Source of the DNA: an uncultured Bacteroidota bacterium
Lineage (GTDB): Bacteria; Bacteroidota; Bacteroidia; Bacteroidales; P3
Length of the DNA: 64,000 bases
NCBI GenBank assembly: GCA_902790215.1
Contig: CADAQX010000010.1
Span: forward strand, 31,332-95,331
Direction of reading: 5' to 3'
Numbering within the stretch: the first letter of the stretch is position 1; the number at the start of each line of letters is the position of its first letter. Shown here piece by piece: positions 42,629-51,800 of the stretch. Under the pieces are notes generated by a model that was given only the letters and a program-made list of their open reading frames with translations, ran no database searches and was not told the origin of the DNA. The position numbers were made by a program, and so were the translations under genes.

Positions 42629-43459
42629 ATGAAAACAATGAAACTCATCCTTGCCACGACCATCGTGGCACTGACCGCAGCCAGCTGCTGCTCGAAGAGC
42701 AATGCCCCCAAGGCGCTGGTGCTCTATTATTCACTGACAGGCAATACCAAAGCCGTGGCCGAAGAGATAGCCAACCACCTCGGTGCCGACATCGAGGAGA
42801 TTGTCTGTGTCAACCCTTACGACACCAACTTCCAAGCCTGTATCCAACGCTGCATGCAAGAGCGTGAGCAAGGCGTAATTCCCGACATACAACCCGTAAA
42901 AGCCGACCTCAGCCAATACGATGTCATCTTCATAGGCTACCCCGTCTGGTTCGGCACTTACGCACCTCCCATCGACAAATACCTTCTCACCGAAGACCTC
43001 AGTGGCAAGAAGATAGTCCCCTTCTGCACCTTCGGCAGTGGTGGTCTGGAGTCAAGCACCGCCGACCTCGAAGCCGAAGAGCCCTTTGCCAAGATACTGC
43101 CAGGCTATGGTGTCCGCGCCGCCCGCATGGATGCCATGCCCAAGGAGGTGGAGCAATTCCTGATTGCCGGAGGCTTCATCAAGGGCGACTACACGCCGCT
43201 TGCGGACTTTCCCGAGCAACATGAAGTGTCCGCCGAAGAGGCCGACATCTTCGACGCCGCCGTCAACGGCTACCCCATGATTCACGCCCGAGCCACGACC
43301 GTAGCCTCCCGTGCCCTGCCCAACGGCACCGAATACCTCTTCACCGCCGAGGACCTTCCCCGCGAGGACAAGCCCGACATGCCCCCCGCCGGTAAGATGC
43401 AGGTCTATGTCACTGTCGCCAATGGCCAAGCACCCGTCTTCACCAAAGTAATCCGATAA
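42629..43459 (+). CDS. Flavodoxin-like lipoprotein
   Basis: A 276-residue predicted lipoprotein: MKTMKLILATTIVALTAASC leads to a lipobox (ATG 42629; ATG 42638 is an equal alternative). A flavodoxin-fold domain follows: LVLYYSLTGNTKAVAEEIANHL (the FMN phosphate loop S-L-T-G-N-T), DVIFIGYPVWFGTYAPPIDKYL and IVPFCTFGSGGLESSTADLE. Such proteins bind FMN and transfer electrons; here it would sit in the envelope. After the fold, about 75 residues (DAAVNGYPMIHARATTVASRALPNG onward) form a small extra domain. It lies 31 bases after pfkA and is followed by a terminator, so it may be co-transcribed with pfkA. Confidence 0.85.
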   Translation: MKTMKLILATTIVALTAASCCSKSNAPKALVLYYSLTGNTKAVAEEIANHLGADIEEIVCVNPYDTNFQACIQRCMQEREQGVIPDIQPVKADLSQYDVIFIGYPVWFGTYAPPIDKYLLTEDLSGKKIVPFCTFGSGGLESSTADLEAEEPFAKILPGYGVRAARMDAMPKEVEQFLIAGGFIKGDYTPLADFPEQHEVSAEEADIFDAAVNGYPMIHARATTVASRALPNGTEYLFTAEDLPREDKPDMPPAGKMQVYVTVANGQAPVFTKVIR

Positions 43460-43490
43460 AAGACATCCTTATCATTCATTATCACCACCT

Positions 43491-43526
43491 GTCCGCCGGC
43501 CTTATAGAAGCCGACGGACACTTTTT
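43491..43526 (+). terminator. Terminator after flavodoxin gene
   Basis: gtccgccggc pairs with gccgacggac with one mismatch, followed by ACTTTTT. Confidence 0.75.
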
Positions 43527-43606
43527 ATACCCGCTCAGCGAATAACAATTATTCTCTTTTATATGCGAATCCGAGCAAAAAATAGCACCAAGAAGAAAAA
43601 TATTAC

Positions 43607-43614
43607 TACCTTTG
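43607..43614 (+). promoter_or_regulatory. Promoter -7 box for small peptide and fimbrillin-like gene
   Basis: TACCTTTG, about 150 bp before ATG 43765. The stretch between 43527 and 43764 holds nothing else that I can recognise. Confidence 0.6.
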
Positions 43615-43764
43615 CACCCTCAAATATCGTAAAGAAATCAATACAAAAATTGCTATATATTATTAGCACTGAACAGATTGAACATTGCATTATCTTTCCC
43701 TATCACCATAGGCAAAAGAGAAAAAAAACACAATTTATCGTCTTAAAATAGTAAAAAAAACACT

Positions 43765-43932
43765 ATGCACAACAACAAGAAAAGGGAGTACACCTCTCCC
43801 GAAATGGAAATCCTGAATGCCCGCGTGGAGCGCGGCTTCTCGGGGTCAAACCCCTCGACCGATCCAATCAACAATCCCTCTGGCAACGACCAATACCGTT
43901 TGGGCGGACAACTTGGTGACAAATTTAACTAA
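43765..43932 (+). CDS. Small protein preceding fimbrillin-like lipoprotein
   Basis: A 55-residue ORF: MHNNKKREYTSPEMEILNAR, then VERGFSGSNPSTDPINN and GGQLGDKFN. The pattern (basic start, Y-T-S-P-E-M-E-I-L, then E-x-G-F-x-x-S) recurs in Bacteroidota small proteins that precede large surface lipoprotein genes, often with unknown role. It lies 22 bases before the fimbrillin-like gene and is probably on its transcript. It is too short for most gene finders, but the context is typical. Confidence 0.65.
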   Translation: MHNNKKREYTSPEMEILNARVERGFSGSNPSTDPINNPSGNDQYRLGGQLGDKFN

Positions 43933-43954
43933 ACCCAAAACAAACTACAGGAAG

Positions 43955-45442
43955 ATGAAGAAACACTTCTATCTCACAGCCACACTCATGTCCGTCGTGG
44001 CTCTGTTCTCTCTCGCCTCTTGCCAGAAAGAGGAAGGCACCAAGGTGCTGTTCTCCGGCTCAATCGAAAATGCCACCGTTGACAGCAAAACATCCATCAA
44101 TATTGCCAACAACACCGGTACAGTGAAATGGGAATCGGGCGACCAGGTGGCCATCTATGACCAAGTCGCTTCCTACACTCTCGAAGCCATCCCCACCAGC
44201 GACAACACCACCGCCGACTTCACTGGCGACGCCACCCCCTCCGGCGGCCCCTACTACGCCATCTACCCTGCCGACATCGCTACGGGTTCCGCAAGCATCA
44301 CCCTCCCCGCTGAGCAGAACTGCACGGACGGCACCCACTTCACCGCACCCATGTATGCCTACTCCACCACCAGCAAACTAATGTTTAAAAACCTCTGCGG
44401 CGTGCTGCAGCTCAATCTCCCTGCCATGAACAAGACCATCGCCAGCATTGAGCTCACCACCCCCAACAACAACATCTGCGGCGACTTCGCCATCGACTAC
44501 AACGATGGCGACCCCCGCCTGAACTGCACCGCCAACGGCGGCCACAAGCTGACCCTCAACTGCGGCGAGCAGGGCATGGACTGCAGCCAAGGCCTCACCT
44601 TCTACATCTACCTGCCGGCCGACGACTACACCGAAATGACCTTTGCCATCGAGGCCACCGACCGCAGCTGCTGCCTCAAGCATTTCGAAGATGCCGACAA
44701 CCCCATCACCATTGTCCGCAACACCTACTATCCCACCACCCTCAGCAACCTCTCCTTCCTCCCCCCCGCACAGATGGTCAACGGAGCAGCTTTTTCAAGG
44801 GTCATGATGGCTCGTCCCGATATGATAAATCTGGTGTTCGAGTACAAAAGCACACGCCCGGCCAGCACCGCCAACGGTCTCCTCTCATCCGGCGCCACCC
44901 CCATCTACTACACTACTGAAGGCACTACAATGATTGTCTATACCCCCGCCGCCTGGATGGACGCCAACCCCGATTGTTCTTATATGTTCTTTGGGACCAA
45001 TGTGGAGCATATCGATTTTGGCACAGGCTTCAACACTGCAAATGTAACCGACATGTCGTACATGTTTTCCTACTGTCAAAACCTTGAAACCTTAAACCTT
45101 TCAAACCTCAACCTTCAGTCTGTCACAACCATGAAAGGCATGTTTAATCACTGCGGCCTCCAGACGCTGAACCTTTCGGGTGCTACCACATCGTCTTCCC
45201 TGATAAATGCCACCAGCATGTTTAGTTACTGCGAAAACCTGTCCGGCACACTCGACCTTTCCGGAATCGAACTGAGTACAATCATTAATCATTGGAACAA
45301 AGTTGGCATATTCAGCAACACTGCCACAAACGGCCAATTAACCGTCCTGTGCACACTAAACACATATAATGACCTCATAGTGCACAGTTCTGACTATGGC
45401 TTAGCAGGCAACATCCATATCACACTTCAAGTGGTAGAATAA
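43955..45442 (+). CDS. Fimbrillin-like lipoprotein with BspA/DUF285 repeats
   Basis: A 495-residue predicted lipoprotein: MKKHFYLTATLMSVVALFSLASC ends in a lipobox (ATG 43955 chosen for it). Residues 25-280 resemble the N-terminal part of fimbrillin-like proteins: VKWESGDQVAIYD, ADFTGDATPSGGPYYAIYPAD, LCGVLQLNLPA. After a linker, residues 330-460 are BspA-type/DUF285 leucine-rich repeats: VTDMSYMFSYCQNLETLNLSN, VTTMKGMFNHCGLQTLNLSG and ATSMFSYCENLSGTLDLSG. The mixture implies a surface protein for attachment to host or partner cells. It is followed by a strong terminator. Ligand not readable. Confidence 0.86.
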   Translation: MKKHFYLTATLMSVVALFSLASCQKEEGTKVLFSGSIENATVDSKTSINIANNTGTVKWESGDQVAIYDQVASYTLEAIPTSDNTTADFTGDATPSGGPYYAIYPADIATGSASITLPAEQNCTDGTHFTAPMYAYSTTSKLMFKNLCGVLQLNLPAMNKTIASIELTTPNNNICGDFAIDYNDGDPRLNCTANGGHKLTLNCGEQGMDCSQGLTFYIYLPADDYTEMTFAIEATDRSCCLKHFEDADNPITIVRNTYYPTTLSNLSFLPPAQMVNGAAFSRVMMARPDMINLVFEYKSTRPASTANGLLSSGATPIYYTTEGTTMIVYTPAAWMDANPDCSYMFFGTNVEHIDFGTGFNTANVTDMSYMFSYCQNLETLNLSNLNLQSVTTMKGMFNHCGLQTLNLSGATTSSSLINATSMFSYCENLSGTLDLSGIELSTIINHWNKVGIFSNTATNGQLTVLCTLNTYNDLIVHSSDYGLAGNIHITLQVVE

Positions 45443-45480
45443 AACCCGCTACCGAGCCAGCAGCTCATGCCGCACACCGA

Positions 45481-45522
45481 CAAAGAACGCTGCAAGGGAT
45501 GCCTTGCGGCGTTCTTTGTTTA
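45481..45522 (+). terminator. Intrinsic terminator after fimbrillin-like gene
   Basis: caaagaacgctgcaagg pairs with ccttgcggcgttctttg (one mismatch) around a short loop, followed by TTT. Confidence 0.88.
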
Positions 45523-45587
45523 TGGCCGAAAACACGGGGCATTACAAAAAGATTTCACGCATTAAGAAAAATAATCGTATATTTGCA

Positions 45588-45595
45588 CTTGGCAA
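45588..45595 (+). promoter_or_regulatory. Promoter -7 box for purH
   Basis: TATATTTG, 76 bp before ATG 45671. Confidence 0.65.
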
Positions 45596-45670
45596 TCACC
45601 GTGCAGTATATCACACAAGTGACATACTGCCAGTGTGTTGTATGAATATTAGTGTATCAAAACAACAATA

Positions 45671-47197
45671 ATGGAACCGAAAAAAATAAAATCAGCCCTC
45701 ATCTCCGTCTTCTATAAAGATGGTCTTGAGGACATCGTCAAAGCCCTCGACCGCCAAGGTGTAACCATCTATTCCACGGGCGGCACACAGAAATTCATCC
45801 AGGAGCTCGGCATCGAACCCGTCGCCGTCGAATCGCTCACCGGCTACCCCTCCATCCTTGGAGGCCGTGTCAAAACGCTTCACCCCAAAGTCTTCGGCGG
45901 CATCCTCAGCCGCCGCGACATGTTCTCCGACGGCGAACAGCTGGCCCAGTACGAAATACCCGAAATCGACCTTGTCATCGTGGACCTCTACCCCTTCGAG
46001 GCCACCGTGGCCAGCGGCGCTCCCGAGCAGGACATCATCGAGAAGATTGACATCGGAGGCATCTCCCTCATCCGTGCCGCCGCCAAAAACTTCAAGGACG
46101 TGGTCATCGTCCCCGCCGTCAACCACTACGCCGAATTCCTCCAGCTCTACACCGAGCAGGACGGCGCCACAACCCTCGAACAGCGCCGCCGCTTCGCCGC
46201 CTACGCCTTCAATGTCAGCAGCCACTACGACACCGCCATCTTCAACTACTTCAACCAGCAGGAGCAGCTGCCCGTCTTCAAGGTCAGCGGCCGCCAGGCC
46301 AACCCCCTGCGCTACGGCGAGAACCCCCACCAGAAAGGCTGCTACTACGGCGACCTCGACGCCTGCTTCACCAAGCTCAACGGAAAAGAAATATCCTATA
46401 ACAACATAGGCGACATTGACGCTGCCTGCGCCCTTATCGACGACTACGCCGACACCACCTTCGCCATCCTCAAACACAACAACGCCTGCGGCCTCGCCAC
46501 GCGTCCCACCCTGCTCCAGGCATGGCAAGACGCACTGGCCGGCGACCCCGTCTCCGCCTTCGGCGGCGTGCTGGTCACCAACCGCCCCGTCACCAAAGAG
46601 GTGGCTGACGAGATGCACAAAATCTTCTTCGAGGTGTGCATAGCACCCGACTACGACGACGATGCCCTCGCCGTGCTCCGTGGCAAAAAGAACCGCATCA
46701 TCCTCAAGCGCAACGCCTTCAAGATGAGTCCGCAGGTGTTCCGCAACGCCCTCGACGGCATCCTGGTGCAGGACCGCGACACCGTCGTCCCCACTGCCGC
46801 CGACATGGCCAAGAGCGTCACCTCCACCCCCATCACCCCGCAGCAGGCCGCCGACCTCGCCTTTGCCACCATCCTGGTGAAACACACCAAGAGCAACGCC
46901 ATCGTGCTGGCCAAGAACGGACAGCTCTGCGCCAGCGGCACAGGCCAGACCTCGCGCGTGGATGCCCTGCGCCAGGCCATCGCCAAGGCCCAGTCATTCG
47001 GCTTCGACCTCAACGGAGCAGTCATGGCCAGCGATGCCTTCTTCCCCTTTGCCGACTGCGTCGAGATAGCCCACCAGGCCGGTATCACCGCCGTGGCACA
47101 CCCCGGCGGCTCCATCCACGACCAGGACTCCATCGACTACTGCGAGCAGAACCACATGGGCATGGCCATCACGGGCTACCGCCATTTCAAACACTAA
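45671..47197 (+). CDS. purH: Bifunctional AICAR formyltransferase/IMP cyclohydrolase
   Basis: A 508-residue enzyme catalysing the last two steps of IMP synthesis. The N-terminal IMP cyclohydrolase (about residues 1-195) shows KSALISVFYKDGLEDIV, YSTGGTQKFI, GGRVKTLHPKVFGGIL and IDIGGISLIRAAAKN; the C-terminal transformylase shows LRYGENPHQKGCY, ILKHNNACGLA, DPVSAFGGVL, KSNAIVLAKNGQLCASGTGQTSRVDAL and AVAHPGGSIHDQDSI. All conserved sites are present. A promoter is 76 bp upstream, and mreB follows after 72 bp on the same strand. Confidence 0.96.
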   Translation: MEPKKIKSALISVFYKDGLEDIVKALDRQGVTIYSTGGTQKFIQELGIEPVAVESLTGYPSILGGRVKTLHPKVFGGILSRRDMFSDGEQLAQYEIPEIDLVIVDLYPFEATVASGAPEQDIIEKIDIGGISLIRAAAKNFKDVVIVPAVNHYAEFLQLYTEQDGATTLEQRRRFAAYAFNVSSHYDTAIFNYFNQQEQLPVFKVSGRQANPLRYGENPHQKGCYYGDLDACFTKLNGKEISYNNIGDIDAACALIDDYADTTFAILKHNNACGLATRPTLLQAWQDALAGDPVSAFGGVLVTNRPVTKEVADEMHKIFFEVCIAPDYDDDALAVLRGKKNRIILKRNAFKMSPQVFRNALDGILVQDRDTVVPTAADMAKSVTSTPITPQQAADLAFATILVKHTKSNAIVLAKNGQLCASGTGQTSRVDALRQAIAKAQSFGFDLNGAVMASDAFFPFADCVEIAHQAGITAVAHPGGSIHDQDSIDYCEQNHMGMAITGYRHFKH

Positions 47198-47269
47198 ATG
47201 AAACTTTTTCGCTGCAATTGCGTATAATAGAGAGTTAAAAACAACAAGATAAAAAATACAATAGCATAA

Positions 47270-48295
47270 ATGGGTTTATTTTCATTCTTCAACAAGGAAG
47301 TGGCCATGGACCTTGGCACAGCCAACTCCATTGTCATCCACAACGACCAGGTAGTCGTCGACGAACCCTCCATCGTGGCCGTCGACCGCAACAACAACCG
47401 TATTATCGCCGTAGGCAAGCGCGCCCAGATGATGGCCGGCAAGACCGACAACAAGAACATCGAAACCGTCCGTCCGCTTCGCGGCGGCGTCATCGCCGAC
47501 TTCGAGATGGCTCAACACCTCATCCGCGAACTCATCGGCATGACCAACATCAACCGCTCCTTCATGCCGCCGTCGCTGCGCATGGTCATCTGCATCCCCT
47601 CGGGCATCACCAACGTCGAGGAACGCGCCGTGCGTGAAAGCGCCGAACAGGCCGGAGCCAAAGAGATACGCATGATCCACGAGCCCATGGCCGCCGCCAT
47701 AGGTATCGGCATCGACGTGCTCGAACCCGAAGGCCACATGATTGTCGACATCGGAGGCGGCACAGCCGAAATCGCCGTCATCTCCCTCGGCGGCATCGTC
47801 TGCAACAACTCCATCCGCGTGGCCGGCGACGAATTCAACGAGAACGTAGTGGAATACATGCGCAAACAGCACAACATGGTTATTGGCGAGCGCACCGCCG
47901 AGCAAGTGAAAATCAAAGTCGGCGCCGCCGTCAGCGAACTCGACGAACCCCCCGAGGACTACCCCACCCTGGGTCGCGACCTGCTCACCGGCCTGCCCAA
48001 GGAGATCTCCGTCAACTACAAGGAGATTGCCCACGCCCTCGACAAATCCATCGCCCGCATCGAGCAGGCCATCCTCGACACCCTCTCGGCCACCCCGCCC
48101 GAGCTGGCTGCCGACATCTACCGCACCGGCATCTACCTCGCCGGCGGCGGCTCACTGCTCCGCGGCCTCGACCAGCGCATCTCCTCCAAGACCAAGCTGC
48201 AGGTCCACATAGCCGAAGACCCCCTGCGCGCCGTTGCCCGCGGCACCGGCATCGCGCTGAAGAACTTCTCCAAGTTCTCCTTCCTCATCCGCTAA
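47270..48295 (+). CDS. mreB: Rod shape-determining protein MreB
   Basis: A 341-residue actin homologue that directs lateral wall synthesis. Signatures: VAMDLGTANSIVI (phosphate 1), IADFEMAQHLIREL, CIPSGITNVEERAVRES, RMIHEPMAAAIGIGIDV, VDIGGGTAEIAVISLGGI (phosphate 2), GDEFNENVVEYMR and IYLAGGGSLLRGLD. In Bacteroidota purH-mreB is usually followed by mreC, mreD, mrdA and rodA; here a terminator, a palindromic repeat and ileS follow instead, so the rod-shape cluster is broken at this point. Confidence 0.96.
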   Translation: MGLFSFFNKEVAMDLGTANSIVIHNDQVVVDEPSIVAVDRNNNRIIAVGKRAQMMAGKTDNKNIETVRPLRGGVIADFEMAQHLIRELIGMTNINRSFMPPSLRMVICIPSGITNVEERAVRESAEQAGAKEIRMIHEPMAAAIGIGIDVLEPEGHMIVDIGGGTAEIAVISLGGIVCNNSIRVAGDEFNENVVEYMRKQHNMVIGERTAEQVKIKVGAAVSELDEPPEDYPTLGRDLLTGLPKEISVNYKEIAHALDKSIARIEQAILDTLSATPPELAADIYRTGIYLAGGGSLLRGLDQRISSKTKLQVHIAEDPLRAVARGTGIALKNFSKFSFLIR

Positions 48296-48318
48296 CGGCA
48301 CCTGCCCGCACCATACCC

Positions 48319-48363
48319 CACACAGCACACCGCCCCATGGAAGCGTGCTGTGTGTCTGTTTTT
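48319..48363 (+). terminator. Terminator after mreB
   Basis: cacacagcac pairs with gtgctgtgtg, followed by tctgttttt. Confidence 0.8.
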
Positions 48364-48425
48364 GCACCCTGCGCCCTCCCGCAATTCCCGCAACGGCATC
48401 CCACCACCCTCCCCCTGGCATCGTC

Positions 48426-48540
48426 GTAGCGTCGTCATTTATCCACTCGTTATTCGATCGATATTCGCTCGTTTTCCCTTTTGGAAAGGGAAAAATGAGG
48501 GAAAAAGAGTGATTATCAAGGGGAAAAGAAACGACGCCAC
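48426..48540. repeat. Palindromic repeat element, copy 1
   Basis: About 115 bp whose halves are imperfect reverse complements: GTAGCGTCGTCATTTATCC... at the left, ...GAAACGACGCCAC at the right, centred on ccctttt-ggaaaggg. A related copy lies at 63845-63956. It resembles a small non-coding repeat or a MITE without flanking gene. Confidence 0.75.
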
Positions 48541-48744
48541 GGTGACGGCCGATACAAAGAACTAACAAAACAACACGTTCCCGCATCGCCTATCTGAAGA
48601 TATTTGAAGATATTGGTATATAAACGAGAATTAAGGAAGATTGCGTCAAGTTGAGGTTCAAGGTCAGAAAGAAAGTGTGTACTTTTGCAGCGGATTCGGG
48701 TTTATCTTTTGAAAGATTTTTGGGCAAAGTTCAAGTTTTTTTCG

Positions 48745-48752
48745 TATCTTTG
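48745..48752 (+). promoter_or_regulatory. Promoter -7 box for ileS
   Basis: TATCTTTG, 80 bp before ATG 48832. Confidence 0.7.
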
Positions 48753-48831
48753 CAGTTTGGATTCTTTGTGCCGCCTTTGGCGCAAAGTGTTATTAGTGTG
48801 CATATAACAAAGAAACAGAATCATATCATAT

Positions 48832-51800
48832 ATGAGTTACAAGGAGTATAAACAGCTTAACATGACCCAGATTGGCGAAGAGATTCGCAAGTTTTGGGAA
48901 GAGAACGAGACTTTTGAGAAAGGGCAGCAGCTTGCCGAGGGACATCCCTCATACGTGTTCTACGACGGTCCCCCGTCGGCCAACGGCAAGCCGGGCATCC
49001 ACCATGTGATGGCACGCACCATTAAGGACGTGTTCTGCCGCTACAAGGCACAGAAGGGTTACTTTGTGGACCGCAAAGCAGGCTGGGACACCCACGGACT
49101 GCCCGTAGAGCTGGGCGTGGAGAAGAAGCTGGGCATCACCAAGGAAGACATCGGCAAGAAAATCAGTGTGGACGAGTATAACCAGGCCTGCCGCACCGAG
49201 GTGCTGCAGTACAAAGACCTGTGGGACGAGCTAACCAAGCAGATGGGCTACTGGGTGGATTTGAAGCACCCCTATATCACCTTTGAGAACGAGTATATCG
49301 AGACCCTGTGGTTTCTGTTGAAGATGCTCTATGACAAGGGGCTCCTCTACAAGGGCTACACCATCCAGCCTTTCAGCCCCGCAGCCGGCACCGGGTTGTC
49401 GAGCCACGAGCTGAACCTGCCGGGATGCTACCGCGACGTGAAGGACACCACCTGTGTGGCCATGTTCAGGATTTTGTCGAAATTGTCGGAATATTCGGAG
49501 TTTTCGGAATTATCGGAATTATCGGAAATGCCCACCTATGCCATTGCGTGGACTACCACTCCGTGGACACTGCCGTCGAACACGGCACTGTGTGTGGGTC
49601 CCGCCATCGACTATGTGCTGGTGGAGACCACCCACCCCTACAGCGGCGAGGCTTGCCGCATCATCATGGCCAAGCCCTTGTTTGGCAACTTCTTTACCGA
49701 AGGGGAGCCCGACGAGAAGTCGAAACTGCTGCACGGCCGCATCATCAAAGAGTGCAAGGGCACAGCCTTGGAGGGCATAGCCTACGAGCAGCTCATCCCC
49801 TGGGTGAAGCCCACCGTGGTGAACGCCGCCGAGCAGAGCCACCGCACGGCTGTGGAGGGCGAGGCCTTCCGCATCATTCTGGGTGACTATGTAACCACCG
49901 AAGACGGTACAGGCATTGTGCATATCGCCCCCACCTTCGGCGCCGACGACGCCCGCGTGGCCAAGAAGGCCGGCATCGCCGACCTGCTGATGTACGACCG
50001 CGACGGCAAGCAGGCTCCCATGGTGGACCGCACCGGCAAGTTTTGGGCTTTGGACGACCTTGACCCCGAATGGGTGAAGACAAATGTGAACGTGGAGACC
50101 TACGGCCAGTATGCAGGCAAGTTTGTGAAGAACGCTTACGACCCCACCAAGAGCGAGAAAGACATGAGCCTGGATGTAGAGCTGGTGGTGATGCTGAAGG
50201 AGCAGGGCAAGTTGTTCAAGAGCGAGAAGCACACCCACAGCTATCCCCACTGCTGGCGCACGGACAAGCCCGTGCTGTACTACCCGCTGGACAGCTGGTT
50301 TATCCGCACCACCGCCATGCGTGACCGCATGATAGAGCTGAACAAGACCATCAACTGGAAACCCGAAGCCACCGGAACGGGCCGCTTTGGCAACTGGTTG
50401 GAGAATATCGTGGACTGGAACCTGAGCCGCAGCCGCTACTGGGGCACACCGCTGCCCATCTGGCGCACCGAGGACGGCAAGGAAGAGATTTGCATCGGCA
50501 GCATCGAGGAGCTGCGCAAGGAGATTGACAAAGCCGTGGCCGCCGGGTTCATGAAGACCAACCCCTACCGCGAGGAGAAGTTTGACCTGCACCGCCCCTA
50601 CATCGACGACGTGGTGCTGGTGTCGCCCACGGGCAGAAAGATGATGCGCGAGCCAGACCTGATTGACGTGTGGTTTGACAGCGGCGCCATGCCCTACGCC
50701 CAGATTCACTACATGGGCGAAGGGTTGAAGGAAAGCCAGTTCCCAGCCGACTTTATCGCCGAGGGCGTTGACCAGACCCGCGGTTGGTTCTACACCCTGC
50801 ACGCCATTGCCACCATGTGCTTCGACAGCGTGGCTTTCAAGAACGTCATCAGCAACGGCCTGGTGCTGGACAAGAACGGCAACAAGATGTCCAAGCGTCT
50901 GGGCAATGCCGTGGATCCCTTCGACACCCTGAGCAAGCAGGGCCCCGACGCCACCCGCTGGTATATGATTACCAACAGCCAGCCGTGGGACAACCTGAAG
51001 TTTGACATAGTCGGTGTGGACGAGGTGCGCCGCAAGCTGTTCGGCACGCTGTACAACACCTACAGTTTCTTTGCCCTCTATGCCAATATCGACGGCTTCG
51101 AGTACAAAGAGGCAGACCTGCCCATTGAAAAACGCCCGGAGATTGACCGCTGGATACTGAGCGAGCTGAACACCCTGGTGAAAACCGTGGACGACGCCTT
51201 TGCCGACTATGAGCCCACCAAGGCCGGACGCGCCATCCAGGAGTTTGTGGACGCCAACTTGAGCAACTGGTACGTGCGCCTGTGCCGCCGTCGTTTCTGG
51301 AAAGGCGATATGACGGAGGACAAGATTTCGGCCTACCAGACCCTGTACACCTGCCTGGAGACTCTGGCCCGGCTGATGTCGCCCATCGCCCCCTTCTTCA
51401 GCGAGCGCATGTTCCAAGACCTTAACAATGTCACCCACCGCATTGATGCCGAATCGGTGCACCACATAGCATTCCCCGAAGTGCATGAAGAGATGATTGA
51501 CAAGGGACTGGAGGAGCGTATGCAGCTGGCTCAGCAGATTTGCTCGATGGGACTGTCGCTGCGCAAGAAGAGTAACCTGCGTGTGCGCCAGCCATTGGCC
51601 AAGATTATGCTGCCGGTGCAGGACGAGAACTTCCGCCAGCAGGTGGAGCGTGTGCAGAACCTCATCTGCTCGGAGCTGAACATAAAGGAAATCGAGTTCC
51701 TCTCCCCGGACAACGACATCCTGGTGAAGCGCATCAAGCCCAACTTCAAGACCCTGGGTCCCCGCTACGGCAAGATTATGAAAGCCATCAGCGCCCAGAT

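Larger units (their letters stand above)
48296..48831. other. Intergenic region between mreB and ileS
   Basis: It holds the mreB terminator, a 115-bp imperfect palindrome (48426-48540) and the ileS promoter box (48745-48752). No gene is supported. Confidence 0.7.

Noticed and set aside
43563-43751. A 62-codon plus-strand frame before the small peptide gene
   Set aside because: Lys/Ile-rich AT-driven frame overlapping the promoter box; no homology seen.
45692-46885. A 397-codon frame opposite purH
   Set aside because: Low-complexity Val/Gly/Asp composition typical of antisense frames; purH is complete.
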